In this document: one piece after another, positions 28,187 to 36,367 of the stretch
Numbering within the stretch: the first letter of the stretch is position 1
Layout: the number at the start of each line of letters is the position of its first letter
NCBI RefSeq assembly: GCF_029911635.1
Contig: NZ_JARYTI010000024.1
Coordinates: forward strand, 1-64,000
From: Sphingomonas sp. AR_OL41
GTDB taxonomy: Bacteria > Pseudomonadota > Alphaproteobacteria > Sphingomonadales > Sphingomonadaceae
Length of the DNA stretch: 64,000 bases
Direction: 5' to 3'
Made by a program: the position numbers and the translations under genes
Notes under the pieces: model-generated
What the model was told of the DNA's origin: nothing
The model's input: the letters and a program-made list of their open reading frames with translations, nothing else
The model's database searches: none

Positions 28187-28738
28187 CTACGGACCAGACC
28201 AATGATTATTACCGGTGCCGGCACTGCTGCCGCCCCCGCCGAACCCGCCCATCTTTACCACCTGTGACGCACCACCGAGCGCGGTGCCGAGGCCGCCCAT
28301 GATGCCCTGCAGCAACGCGCCCTTGGCCTTTGCGCGATCGGCTGCGGCCTGACTGGCATAGTTCCAGCCCTGAATGTCATAGCCGCGCGTGCGCTCGGCG
28401 CCGCCCTTGTAGATCTGTGCGACGTCCTCGGCACCGATCATCGCGGTATCGCGCTGCACGTCGACCGCCGAGCCGAAATTCAGGTCGACGCCGTTGGCCG
28501 CCATCGCCGCCTGCTGGGCGCCCTTGGTCTGGGCGAGCGTTCGATAGCGCCGCTGTGCCTCGAGGTTGGTGTTCTGGTTGCTGTCGTTTGCCTGTTGGGC
28601 CGATAGCTTGGCGTTCTGGTCGTTGACCTGCGCCTGGTAATTCGCCTGCTGCGACTGACCGATGCCGGCCATCACCTGGCCGGCGCTGGAAATGACGGTG
28701 GATGCGATCATCAGCGGCACGGCGAGCGGTCCACACAT
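28187..28738 (-). CDS. Internal virion core protein (T7 gp14-like)
   Basis: A 183-residue protein starting at ATG 28738, overlapping the upstream stop by one base (TGATG). It begins MCGPLAVPLMIASTVISSAG, then a long Gln/Asn/Ala-rich helical stretch (QQANYQAQVNDQNAK), and ends Gly-rich. This pattern fits gp14-like virion core proteins that line the ejection channel. The family assignment is by pattern and order. Confidence 0.75.
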   Translation of the reverse strand: MCGPLAVPLMIASTVISSAGQVMAGIGQSQQANYQAQVNDQNAKLSAQQANDSNQNTNLEAQRRYRTLAQTKGAQQAAMAANGVDLNFGSAVDVQRDTAMIGAEDVAQIYKGGAERTRGYDIQGWNYASQAAADRAKAKGALLQGIMGGLGTALGGASQVVKMGGFGGGGSSAGTGNNHWSGP

Positions 28739-29202
28739 CAGCCGCGCCCCTTGTCGAATGCCACGAATTCGACCCCGCGCATGATGATCACCTCCGTGCC
28801 AATGGCAAACCCCCATGCCCGCAGCATACGAATAGCGCGGGCATTGCTCCTCCCGACTAGGCCCGAGAGGTGCGGTGTTGAATCGGCCATGCGCGCGACG
28901 ATCGTCGGGCCCCAGCCGATCATCTCGCGCGGGTGACGATAGATCGCCTCGGTGCCGAGCATCCACGGCGCGCCGTCACCGCCCAGCGCGCTGTTGACGA
29001 CCAGCCCGAACATCGCTTCGGCGCGGTCACCCACGAATGCCGTCCACGCCATCGTCGACGTCGTCAGCGCAAGGCGCAGCGCCTGCTTTGGGGTGTGTCC
29101 GAACCCGGCGCATTCGCGGATGTCGTCGGCCCGCATACGCCGCGCGATCGTGCCGATATGCCATGGCTGCGCCTGGCGCAGCGACACATCACCCGGCGAC
29201 AC
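28738..29202 (-). CDS. T7 gp13-like (DUF2833) acetyltransferase-fold virion assembly protein
   Basis: A 154-residue protein with the GNAT-like pattern of the DUF2833/gp13 family: RQAQPWHIGTIARRMRADD, TMAWTAFVGDRAEAMFGLV, PWMLGTEAIYRHP and a C-terminal NARAIRMLRAWGF. In T7, gp13 is needed for internal-core assembly. It overlaps the tail gene upstream by 14 nt and the core gene downstream by 1 nt. Confidence 0.8.
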   Translation of the reverse strand: MSPGDVSLRQAQPWHIGTIARRMRADDIRECAGFGHTPKQALRLALTTSTMAWTAFVGDRAEAMFGLVVNSALGGDGAPWMLGTEAIYRHPREMIGWGPTIVARMADSTPHLSGLVGRSNARAIRMLRAWGFAIGTEVIIMRGVEFVAFDKGRG

Positions 29203-30967
29203 TGGGGTCGAGATAAATCCCGGTCACCGTCATCGGCAGCGGATCGACCGACTGCACGACGCACCGCGCCCCGCCGTTGATCTCCGGGCGCAGCCACGTC
29301 TCGAACAGGCCGTTCTGCAAGGCATTCGGTTGCCCCGGCAGTTCTCCGACGCGCGAGCGCAGCGCCTCGAGACTGGCATCGTTCGGCCCGACGCGGAGCC
29401 CGCGGCTATCGATCACGCGCACCACAGCCTTTGCCTGTGTCTGCGGTTTGGCGACCGTCCACCCCGACCGTTCCTGAATCGCCAGCGGCAGGGTCTCGAT
29501 CGTCGCAGTGTACGGCAGGCCGCAGGTTGCCTTGGTCGCGGCAAAGGACAGCGTCACCGTGCCACCGGTCACCACAAGGCCCGATACGACATTGCCGTCC
29601 ACCAGCGCCGACACCGTCTTGCCCTCAAGGTGGTTCAGGTTCCGCAAAATCGTCGTCGGCGTATCGAACAGATAGGTGACCGCACTGTCGAGGAAGCAGG
29701 TGTCGTCGATCGCGCTCCACCGAGCCGCCGCCATGCGCTCGATCAGCAGCTTGCCGTTACGCCGCACGGTCAGATAGAGCCTATCCTCTGCCCCTTCCGA
29801 AATGACGCAGACGGATTCGACGAGGCCATCGGTCTCGCAGATCGTCCAGCCCCATACCTGCTGTTCCTGCTCCCAGGTGAAGCACAGCAGCTTGCCGTCG
29901 CTGCGCACCGCCCAGATCAGCGAGCGCGGCTCCTGCGCATAGGCCCAGCTGACAATCCCGAAGCCGCGGAACAGGTGCGGCGAATAGATCGTGATGTCGT
30001 TCGAATCGATGCTGTCGGTCTGGAACTGATAGCCGAGCGTCCGCACCCCGTTGCCGACGCTGGTCTGGTAAAAGCACACGCTGTCGATCACCAGCGGGTT
30101 GAGCCGCGAGGATCCACGCCCGTTCTGCCGGCGCACTACGAAATCGGTCGCCGAGATATAGCCGGCCTGGCCGCCATCGACCTTGAAAATGGAATCCGAT
30201 GTCAGCGCCAGCAGGTTGTTGACTGAGACGAGCTGATTGACCGCGTTGACCCGACCCGCGACCAGCGCGAAGGTCAGCGAATCCGATGCCTTGATCGGCC
30301 GCGACACGTCCATGTTCTCGAACATGCCCGACCGCGAACCCCAGATCGCATTCGGGTGATTTGTGGTGCGCCCCCACAGCAGGCGCTGCTCGAAAAAGGT
30401 GACGGTGGAGGGATAGTCGCCGGCAGCGGCGAACGGGTTCTCGCCGACCGGCGGGCCGTCGGAATAGTCCGGGCCGATGTTATTGTCCTGGAACGTCAGC
30501 GCGGTCGTGTTGCCGATGTAGCCGAATGACTGGGTGTTGTCGGCCTTGTAGATCCGGTAGCGCGTCGCGCCGGTCACCGCCGCCCAGGTGATCGTCGTGT
30601 AATTGCGCTTGAGCGTCAGATCGTTCGTCGCGCTCGACGTCGCCGAGGCTCGGCTTTCCTGCCCGCTGACATCGTCGATCGCTGTCACTGCATAGGACGA
30701 GCTGATCGGGAAATAGGCGTTGCCGCTGTTGGCCGCGTCGGTGTTCGGCGTGGTGGCCGCCGCGGCGACCGATCCCGGCGCCGCCAGCGTGGGCCCGAAC
30801 GACACGCTGGCGAAGGTCCAGTCGGTATGCCCGGCACGCGTCAGCTTGGTCGGCGCATGGTTGAGATGCGCCAGATACATGACGTTCGCCGATTGCTCGA
30901 AATCGACCTCGGTCAGTTCGGGCCCATTGAACGGCGAGCCGACGCGATAGATGCGCGCGCCGCTCAT
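29189..30967 (-). CDS. Tail tubular protein B-like, C-terminal part
   Basis: A 592-residue tail protein. The start MSGARIYRVGSPFNG and the segment ELTEVDFEQSANVMYLAHL, followed by PTKLTR and DWTF, match the middle of nozzle/tubular-B-type proteins, which are usually one polypeptide whose first part is here a separate gene (30964-31947). Later segments (WGRTTNHPNAIWGSRSGMF, VNQLVSVNNLLALTSDSIF, AQEPRSLIWAVRSDGKLLCF) belong to the same family. It overlaps the Hint-containing gene by 4 nt (ATGA), so the halves are co-translated. Confidence 0.82.
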   Translation of the reverse strand: MSGARIYRVGSPFNGPELTEVDFEQSANVMYLAHLNHAPTKLTRAGHTDWTFASVSFGPTLAAPGSVAAAATTPNTDAANSGNAYFPISSSYAVTAIDDVSGQESRASATSSATNDLTLKRNYTTITWAAVTGATRYRIYKADNTQSFGYIGNTTALTFQDNNIGPDYSDGPPVGENPFAAAGDYPSTVTFFEQRLLWGRTTNHPNAIWGSRSGMFENMDVSRPIKASDSLTFALVAGRVNAVNQLVSVNNLLALTSDSIFKVDGGQAGYISATDFVVRRQNGRGSSRLNPLVIDSVCFYQTSVGNGVRTLGYQFQTDSIDSNDITIYSPHLFRGFGIVSWAYAQEPRSLIWAVRSDGKLLCFTWEQEQQVWGWTICETDGLVESVCVISEGAEDRLYLTVRRNGKLLIERMAAARWSAIDDTCFLDSAVTYLFDTPTTILRNLNHLEGKTVSALVDGNVVSGLVVTGGTVTLSFAATKATCGLPYTATIETLPLAIQERSGWTVAKPQTQAKAVVRVIDSRGLRVGPNDASLEALRSRVGELPGQPNALQNGLFETWLRPEINGGARCVVQSVDPLPMTVTGIYLDPSVAG

Positions 30968-31947
30968 AGGAAATTGTCATATTCTTTGAAGTTGTGGGAC
31001 AGCACGCCGGCCGAGACATAGGTGTGCGCTTCGGCCACCGTGATCTTCGCCACCCATGCCTTGCCATCGGGTCGACCGATCTCGCGCATTGGCATCCAGC
31101 CACCTGCAACAAAGAACCGGTGATCGGGGGTTGCGCGGATCTCGACGTCATCGACCTCGCCGCGCCACACCGGCTCAAACGCGAACTTGATATCCTCAAT
31201 CGGATAATCGCCCCAGTCGAGCGTCGCCTCGTGCCGCGTGCGCAGCAGCGTGCCGATCGTCAGGAAGCGCGCCTGCACCTCTCGGCCGTCCGCCAGCAGG
31301 ATCGGCGTGTCATCCGCGACGCAGTAGCGCCCACCACCACCGCCGCCGCCAACCGGCGGGGGCGTGGGATCGGGTGCAGGTGGCGGTACCGGCGGCGGTG
31401 GCGGCGGTGGCGGCGGGGTGCCGCTCCGCGTGATACCGCCGGTGTCACCCGTGAAGGCACTGAACCCAGTCGAATCGATATCGACGACGTAATGCCCGGC
31501 ATCCGGCACACTGGTGACGCGACCGATGCGCCCGTTGATCTCGGCCATGCCGGTGACGCCGTCGAAATAGACCTGATCGCCGATGCTGTAGGCGTGGTAG
31601 GCTGCCGCGATCGTCGTCGTCACGCCGGGCGTGATTGCCGTGATAGTCAGCTTCTCCTCGATCACGAGCCCGCCATTGGCCGCTGGGCGCATATACCCCT
31701 GCCCCATCTCGAGCGCGTAGGTTTGCTCGAGCGAGAACTGAAACGGGATCAGGCGCACCCCCTGGTCGGCATAGACCTCCGCCACCAGGCGCGTTCCCGG
31801 CCGCTTGGTCACGCCACCATATTTGAGCACGATGACATTGTCGGCGCGCTTCAGGCCGCTCGCATAGGAAGCGACGTCGATACGCGCGACGAGCTCTTCG
31901 GAGATCACGCCCTTGCTGAAATTGGGCTGGCCGGTGCGCAGCACCAT
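30964..31947 (-). CDS. Tail tubular protein B-like N-terminal part fused to a C-terminal Hint domain
   Basis: A 327-residue protein. Residues 1-175 are the N-terminal part of the tail nozzle family (RTGQPNFSKGVISEELVARI, ADNVIVLKYGGVTKRPGTRL). A Pro-rich then Gly-rich linker follows, and residues 209-319 form a compact Hint (intein-like) domain: Cys1 in YCVADDTPILLADG, block B ATPDH, and the ending HTYVSAGVLSHN. Eight residues (FKEYDNFL) remain before the stop. All splicing motifs are intact but the +1 residue is Phe, as in A-type bacterial intein-like domains. ATG 31947 is preferred over TTG 31953 because it gives a TGATG junction with the upstream gene. Confidence 0.85.
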   Translation of the reverse strand: MVLRTGQPNFSKGVISEELVARIDVASYASGLKRADNVIVLKYGGVTKRPGTRLVAEVYADQGVRLIPFQFSLEQTYALEMGQGYMRPAANGGLVIEEKLTITAITPGVTTTIAAAYHAYSIGDQVYFDGVTGMAEINGRIGRVTSVPDAGHYVVDIDSTGFSAFTGDTGGITRSGTPPPPPPPPPVPPPAPDPTPPPVGGGGGGGRYCVADDTPILLADGREVQARFLTIGTLLRTRHEATLDWGDYPIEDIKFAFEPVWRGEVDDVEIRATPDHRFFVAGGWMPMREIGRPDGKAWVAKITVAEAHTYVSAGVLSHNFKEYDNFL

Positions 31948-32576
31948 CAGCAATAGCCCGCGCCGGGCCAGCCACCCATGCGCGCCGCGCCGACCTCGTC
32001 GACGCTTTCCGTGTCGCGCTGGGGCTGGCGGTTCCGGTCCTCGGCGACCGCACGCTGAAAGGCGATCTCGGCCTGTTGGAGCATCTGCCCCTTCGTCGTC
32101 GGGCTGTCGCGCAGCGGCACCGCAAGGCGCGCCGCCAGGGCGAAGGCCAGTGCGTCGACGAACAGCCCCGTCATCGCCCCGTCATCGACCGTCGCGGCCG
32201 AATATTCGAGCACCGCGTCGGTCACGTTGGTGTAGAGCGTGCCGTTCTCGATCAGGAATTGCGACGCGGGACCGGTCCAGTCGCAGCTCGGCCAGGCCGA
32301 GAAGCCCGCCGGCGCCAGACGCAGCGGCTTAGCGACGTCGGTCGGCATGGCATAGGCCAGCGACCATTCGTTAGGCCGGTCATTGGTAGCGAGCTGCGCA
32401 AGGGTGGCGCGGCGGTTGGCGAACGACCAGTCGTGCCGCTCGAGCAGGATGCGCAGCACCTGCGGATAGTAGCGCGCGCACTCGCGCGCCTCGATCGTGT
32501 CTTCCGATATGTCGGCGATCGGAGGGGCGCGAAGCTCGCCCAGTGCCAGATTGCATGTCGTGATGCTGACGCCCAT
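31947..32576 (-). CDS. Tail tubular protein A-like (T7 gp11-type)
   Basis: A 209-residue protein with the gp11/adaptor pattern: SITTCNLALGELRAPPIADI, ECARYYPQVLRILLERHDWS, FANRRATLAQL, and the C-terminal FVDALAFALAARLAVPL. It should bridge portal and tail nozzle. It overlaps the next gene by 1 nt. A strong hairpin sits 19 nt upstream. Confidence 0.85.
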   Translation of the reverse strand: MGVSITTCNLALGELRAPPIADISEDTIEARECARYYPQVLRILLERHDWSFANRRATLAQLATNDRPNEWSLAYAMPTDVAKPLRLAPAGFSAWPSCDWTGPASQFLIENGTLYTNVTDAVLEYSAATVDDGAMTGLFVDALAFALAARLAVPLRDSPTTKGQMLQQAEIAFQRAVAEDRNRQPQRDTESVDEVGAARMGGWPGAGYC

Positions 32577-32595
32577 GTCCGACGGGATAGGCGGT

Positions 32596-32624
32596 CAGGC
32601 GGGCCGGTTGAATCGGCCCGCCTG
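32596..32624 (-). other. Strong hairpin between head and tail genes
   Basis: A perfect 11-bp stem (CAGGCGGGCCG and complement) with a 7-nt loop. Neither side is followed by a T tract, so it is not a classic terminator. It may slow transcription, be an RNA-processing site or stabilise the mRNA between capsid and tail genes. The octamer GATTCAAC spans its loop. Confidence 0.7.
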
Positions 32625-32631
32625 TGTCACT

Positions 32632-33066
32632 TCACGCGGTAGCCGCGGCTGCGCCGTCACCGGCTCCTGCGGCACTCGCATCGGCCGTCGCGGCCTTACC
32701 GCCCTTCGCTGTCTTGCCCGCGTCGGCCGCCGGCGCCGTGGCCTGCTCGAGCGCAGCGTTTGCCTCGTCGAGCTGGCGACGAAGATCGGCCTGCTCGTTG
32801 ACGAGCGAGGCCATTGCCTCGCCAACCGCCTTTGCAATCGCCGTGCCCAGCGCTTCCGGGTCGATGGTCGGCGAGAACGGATTCGCCGCCTGCATCTCGC
32901 GGATGCGCTGCTTGTTCAACTCGATCAGCTCGGCCGCCTTGGCGCGGCCCTCATCATCGAGCGGCTGAAGATTGCCGCTCGGATAGCCGTCATAGTCGAC
33001 CTCGCGGCCGGCTTCGACGATCTCATTCCCGATCAGGGAGGTTTCGAGCACTAGATAGCGGGGCAT
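32632..33066 (-). CDS. Phage structural-region protein with Ala/Gly-rich tail
   Basis: A 144-residue protein. ATG 33066 is chosen because AGGGA is 6 nt upstream of it; the ATG at 33072 lies immediately on that sequence. It begins MPRYLVLETSLIGNEIVEAG, contains a coiled-coil stretch (NEQADLRRQLDEANAALEQA, about residues 90-110) and ends in a low-complexity Ala/Gly tail. Position between the cement protein and tubular protein suggests a head-tail role; the family is not recognised. Confidence 0.7.
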   Translation of the reverse strand: MPRYLVLETSLIGNEIVEAGREVDYDGYPSGNLQPLDDEGRAKAAELIELNKQRIREMQAANPFSPTIDPEALGTAIAKAVGEAMASLVNEQADLRRQLDEANAALEQATAPAADAGKTAKGGKAATADASAAGAGDGAAAATA

Positions 33067-33107
33067 GTTCATTCCCTATCGTTTACAAGGACGCCGGAGC
33101 AGACGCC

Positions 33108-33599
33108 TCAGAGGACGCTGAAGCCGGACTTGCCGTAGAGGTTCTTCACATCGGCGATGTTCTTGACGATCGCGGCGAAGTACGAGGCGGTCGCGATGGC
33201 GCCGACATTGACGTAGCGCAGACCGATGTATCGCTTGGGCAGGTATGGCGCGGCGCGGTCATAGTGCAGCGCGACGATCTGGCCGACCGTCAGGCTGGCG
33301 ATCGGCAGCGCGTCGGTCTGGTTGATGACCTGCACGTTGCTGCTCAGCGCCGCGTCATCCGCCTGGATCAGCTGGTACTGCACGCTGGTGCCGACGGTCG
33401 GCGCGGTCAGGATGCTGATCGCGATCTCGAGCGGCTCGCCCTGCCCGACGTCGAACACCTGGTTGCCGCCAAGCGCCAGAGGCGCAAGGTCGACGGTGTT
33501 GGTCGAGAGGAACGAACCGGCGGTGTTGACCGCCTGGCCCGACATCACGCCGGCCGCACTGATCGCGCCGGAGAAGACGAGGAAGTTGTCGAGGATCAT
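33108..33599 (-). CDS. Bbp16-like capsid cement protein
   Basis: A 163-residue protein: MILDNFLVFSGAISAAG, STNTVDLAPLALGG, FDVGQGEPLEIAISI and the C-terminal LPKRYIGLRYV fit the Bbp16 cement-protein family of Bordetella phage BPP-1, which stabilises the capsid lattice at three-fold positions. It lies directly downstream of the major capsid gene, as in BPP-1. Confidence 0.83.
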   Translation of the reverse strand: MILDNFLVFSGAISAAGVMSGQAVNTAGSFLSTNTVDLAPLALGGNQVFDVGQGEPLEIAISILTAPTVGTSVQYQLIQADDAALSSNVQVINQTDALPIASLTVGQIVALHYDRAAPYLPKRYIGLRYVNVGAIATASYFAAIVKNIADVKNLYGKSGFSVL

Positions 33600-33627
33600 G
33601 GTCGTTACTCCTTGAGCGGACGCGCGG

Positions 33628-34647
33628 TCAGGCGACCGTCGATTCGGTGTTGAGCAGCTGGTCGACCTTGCGCACCGGAATGCCGAGGAAGCGGGTTTCG
33701 ACCGTCGGCGCGCCGAACTGGGTCAGCGCTTCCTGCACACTCAGCGCCGCGCTGCTCTTGTTGAGAGCGGCGATGCGCAGCATCGAGGTGATCGTGCGGT
33801 TCGCGTAGAAGGCTGCGCGACCCATCGACAGGTTCGGGATGCGGTCGATCGCGCGGCTCATCAGGTTGATGATGTTGGTCGCTGCAGCCGTCGCCTGCGT
33901 GCCCGACTGGCCGACGAGGTCGGTGGTGTCGATGTTGCAGATGCGCACGACGTAGCGCCAATCCTTCACCGCCACGCCGTTCTTCCACTGATAGAGCGCG
34001 CGCAGCGCCTGGTAGAAGTTGCCGTTGGCGTCGGGGACGCTCTCCTCGCCCAGATCCTGCTGCATCAGGCCGGCCATCGAGCCCTTGGGGAACGGGCAGA
34101 ACACGGTGTTCTCGCCCCACACCACCAGATAGATCGAGGTGTTGACCGACCCGGCGCCGCCAGCCTTCATGATGTTGGTGCCGTTGCCGGCGGTCGACAG
34201 CGAATAGCGCGTCTGCAGCCCGAGGAACTGGCGCGGATCGGTCGCCGGATTGCCGTAGAACATGGCACCGGCCATCGTCTGGTTCATGGCCTCGATGAAC
34301 GCGGAGTCCTCGCTCAGGCGGAACTCGTCGGTGTTGCCGTTCAGCTTGGCGAGCTCGACGTCGATATGCGAGCGCGCCTCGAGGATGCCGCACGCCTCGT
34401 CGATCTGCGCGGTCAGCGACTTGCTGGTCGGCACACCCTGGTTGATCATGCGGTAGAACACCGCCGGCAGGCCGGTGCGGATCGTCAGGCGGTGACCGGT
34501 AGGCAGATTGCCTTCCTTGAACACTGCGTCCTCGAGGATCTCGTTCGACTGCGACAGCAACTCGGCCACGGCCGGCACCTTGCCGTCGGGATCGAGACGC
34601 TTGGCCCAATCGGCGAGCGTGAGAGCGCCAGTTGCCAGGGTGACCAT
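33628..34647 (-). CDS. Major capsid protein (BPP-1/Bbp17-like)
   Basis: A 339-residue HK97-fold-type capsid subunit. Recognisable pieces are LATGALTLADWAKRLDPDGK, VFKEGNLPTGHRLTIRTGLP, IDEACGILEARSHID and the C-terminal RFLGIPVRKVDQLLNTES. It sits between the scaffold-like gene and the cement gene, matching the gene order of BPP-1-like phages. Confidence 0.88.
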   Translation of the reverse strand: MVTLATGALTLADWAKRLDPDGKVPAVAELLSQSNEILEDAVFKEGNLPTGHRLTIRTGLPAVFYRMINQGVPTSKSLTAQIDEACGILEARSHIDVELAKLNGNTDEFRLSEDSAFIEAMNQTMAGAMFYGNPATDPRQFLGLQTRYSLSTAGNGTNIMKAGGAGSVNTSIYLVVWGENTVFCPFPKGSMAGLMQQDLGEESVPDANGNFYQALRALYQWKNGVAVKDWRYVVRICNIDTTDLVGQSGTQATAAATNIINLMSRAIDRIPNLSMGRAAFYANRTITSMLRIAALNKSSAALSVQEALTQFGAPTVETRFLGIPVRKVDQLLNTESTVA

Positions 34648-34658
34648 GTTCTAAGCTC

Positions 34659-35513
34659 CTATTTCGAACCGTTGTTGCCGTAGAGAACCTGCGCATGCGA
34701 CCGCGGCGCGCCGCCGGATTCGACGCGGACGAAATTGCTGTCCTCGCCGATCGCCTTGCCGACCTTGGTGAAGGCGCGGATCATTTCGGGGTGGTTGCCG
34801 AGACCGCTCTCGTCGAGCAGCACGCGGAACGGCGAGCCCTTGACGAACCCGAGCTTGTCGAGCGCGGAAGCCGCCGTCTTGATCGTGCCGTCCCAGTGCT
34901 GACCGCCGATCTCCGGATCGGCCTTGGCAGTGTCGAGCCACGCTTTGCGATCCTGCTGAACCTGCGCGAGGATCGCCTGGTTCGCTTGGTCGGCAATGCG
35001 CTGCGCGAATTTCGCCGCCACCGGCATCAGCTTGTTGGCCTGGTCGTTGGACAGGCCGAGTTCCTTGAAGATCGGCGTGGCTTCCTCGAGGTCGGCCGGG
35101 TTGATCGTCATGCCCTCGGGCGCGGTCAGATCGTAAGCGGCCGGGACTTCCGCGGCCTTTGCCGCCTCGGCCTCTGCCGCCAGCTCCTCCGGCGTTTTGG
35201 TGGCGACATCGCCGTCCGCGGCGCCATCGCCGTCCAGCTTGCCGCCGAGAGCAGTCGCGTCACCACCCTCGGCGGCGCCGTCACCGCCGTCACCGGCCCC
35301 CAGCGCCGTGGCATCAGCCGCAGGCGCTGCGGTATCGGCGGGAGCGGGAGAAGGCGTGGGCGACGGTGCCGGCGTGCCGCCGCTATCATGACCGTCAGGC
35401 GCACGCATCAGACGACCTACCTGCCGCTCCGCAGCGGTCGGGCGAATGAACGCCGTCCCGCTAAGCAAGCTCGGCTTCGTCATCGAGTTCGGCATGGGGG
35501 TGGCGTCGTGCAA
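34659..35513 (-). CDS. Probable capsid scaffolding protein
   Basis: A 284-residue protein. AAGGAG lies 7 nt upstream of TTG 35513, inside the end of the preceding gene; ATG codons at 35495 and 35483 are alternatives. Residues about 35-120 are low-complexity (Ala, Pro, Gly, Asp), followed by an acidic helical region (PEELAAEAEAAKAAEVPAAY) and a conserved C-terminal part (LGLSNDQANKLMPVAAKFAQ). This composition and the place before the capsid gene fit an internal scaffold removed during maturation. Confidence 0.75.
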   Translation of the reverse strand: MHDATPMPNSMTKPSLLSGTAFIRPTAAERQVGRLMRAPDGHDSGGTPAPSPTPSPAPADTAAPAADATALGAGDGGDGAAEGGDATALGGKLDGDGAADGDVATKTPEELAAEAEAAKAAEVPAAYDLTAPEGMTINPADLEEATPIFKELGLSNDQANKLMPVAAKFAQRIADQANQAILAQVQQDRKAWLDTAKADPEIGGQHWDGTIKTAASALDKLGFVKGSPFRVLLDESGLGNHPEMIRAFTKVGKAIGEDSNFVRVESGGAPRSHAQVLYGNNGSK

Positions 35514-35787
35514 CGGGTTTCTCCTTGGGGGTGGATTGAGCGACTTCGCGAAGAAGTTGAATCAGCGTCAGCACGGGAATGCCCCCAGCCAGCTGGGCCG
35601 GCTGCGCCTCATCGAGATCGCGAAGGATCTCCAACCCCAGGCTCCTGCGCCCCTCGAAAAAGAGGTTGCGTCCGTCGGTCCCGTTGGCCGTGGCTTCGAA
35701 AATGCCGGCGCGTTGAATCAGGTCAAAGAGAAATCGCTGAAAGGCCGGCAGCTTCAGCAACGCGAGCTTGTCGTCGCGCTCGATCAT
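35461..35787 (-). CDS. Bbp19-like phage protein
   Basis: A 108-residue protein with LPAFQRFLFDLIQRAGIF and FFEGRRSLGLEILRDLDE, matching the Bbp19-like pattern (a large-residue-rich helix, then an EGRRxxGL motif). Function is unknown but it is conserved between portal and scaffold genes of BPP-1-like phages. It overlaps the upstream gene by 4 nt (ATGA) and the scaffold gene by 53 nt, and carries two GATTCAAC octamers. Confidence 0.78.
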   Translation of the reverse strand: MIERDDKLALLKLPAFQRFLFDLIQRAGIFEATANGTDGRNLFFEGRRSLGLEILRDLDEAQPAQLAGGIPVLTLIQLLREVAQSTPKEKPVARRHPHAELDDEAELA

Positions 35788-36353
35788 TCCGCCATCACCT
35801 CGCCGGCCAGCGCGATGAAATCCGGCCGATCGGCGAAGGGCGCGTCCCACATCGCGGGCTCGACCCACAGGACGCGGTTGTTCGGGAACGCGCCGAGCGA
35901 CCCGTCCTCCATTTCCATCAGGTGCAGATGCTTGTGCTGTTCCCCCAGGTCCGCGAGCGACGAGTCGGTGAAGTCGATCGAGAAGCGATACCGTGCACCG
36001 CGCCGATCCGGGAGGATCTGCGCTCGCATGCGGCGGTTGAACTCGAAAGCGTGCACGCCGAAGGTCGACGAGAACGAGTCCCATGGCTGGATATAGGTCA
36101 TGTCGACCGGCTCGCCCTTCACGCGCGGCGCGTCGGGTTCGCGCCAGCAGAAGGCCGAGATTGGCGCGAGGAATCCGGCGCCGGCGCCGTAGCCGGTCAG
36201 CACGCATTGCAATTCCAGCGACCTGCCCTGCACCACGCGCAGGCCATGGATGACACAAGGCAGATACTCGCCATATCCGTCGAGCAAATTGCGCGTCCAT
36301 TCCTTGCGGATGAACCCGGCAAAGAACCGGTCAAATGATCCGATGATAAACAT
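35784..36353 (-). CDS. Uncharacterised phage head-region protein
   Basis: A 189-residue protein. It starts MFIIGSFDRFFAGFIRKEWT and is rich in aromatic and acidic residues (TYIQPWDSFSSTFGVHAFEF, EQHKHLHLMEMEDGSLGAF). No family is recognised. Its position between portal and Bbp19-like genes and the ATGA coupling suggest a head-assembly role. Confidence 0.75.
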   Translation of the reverse strand: MFIIGSFDRFFAGFIRKEWTRNLLDGYGEYLPCVIHGLRVVQGRSLELQCVLTGYGAGAGFLAPISAFCWREPDAPRVKGEPVDMTYIQPWDSFSSTFGVHAFEFNRRMRAQILPDRRGARYRFSIDFTDSSLADLGEQHKHLHLMEMEDGSLGAFPNNRVLWVEPAMWDAPFADRPDFIALAGEVMAE

Positions 36354-36367
36354 TCAGCGCCCGCCCC

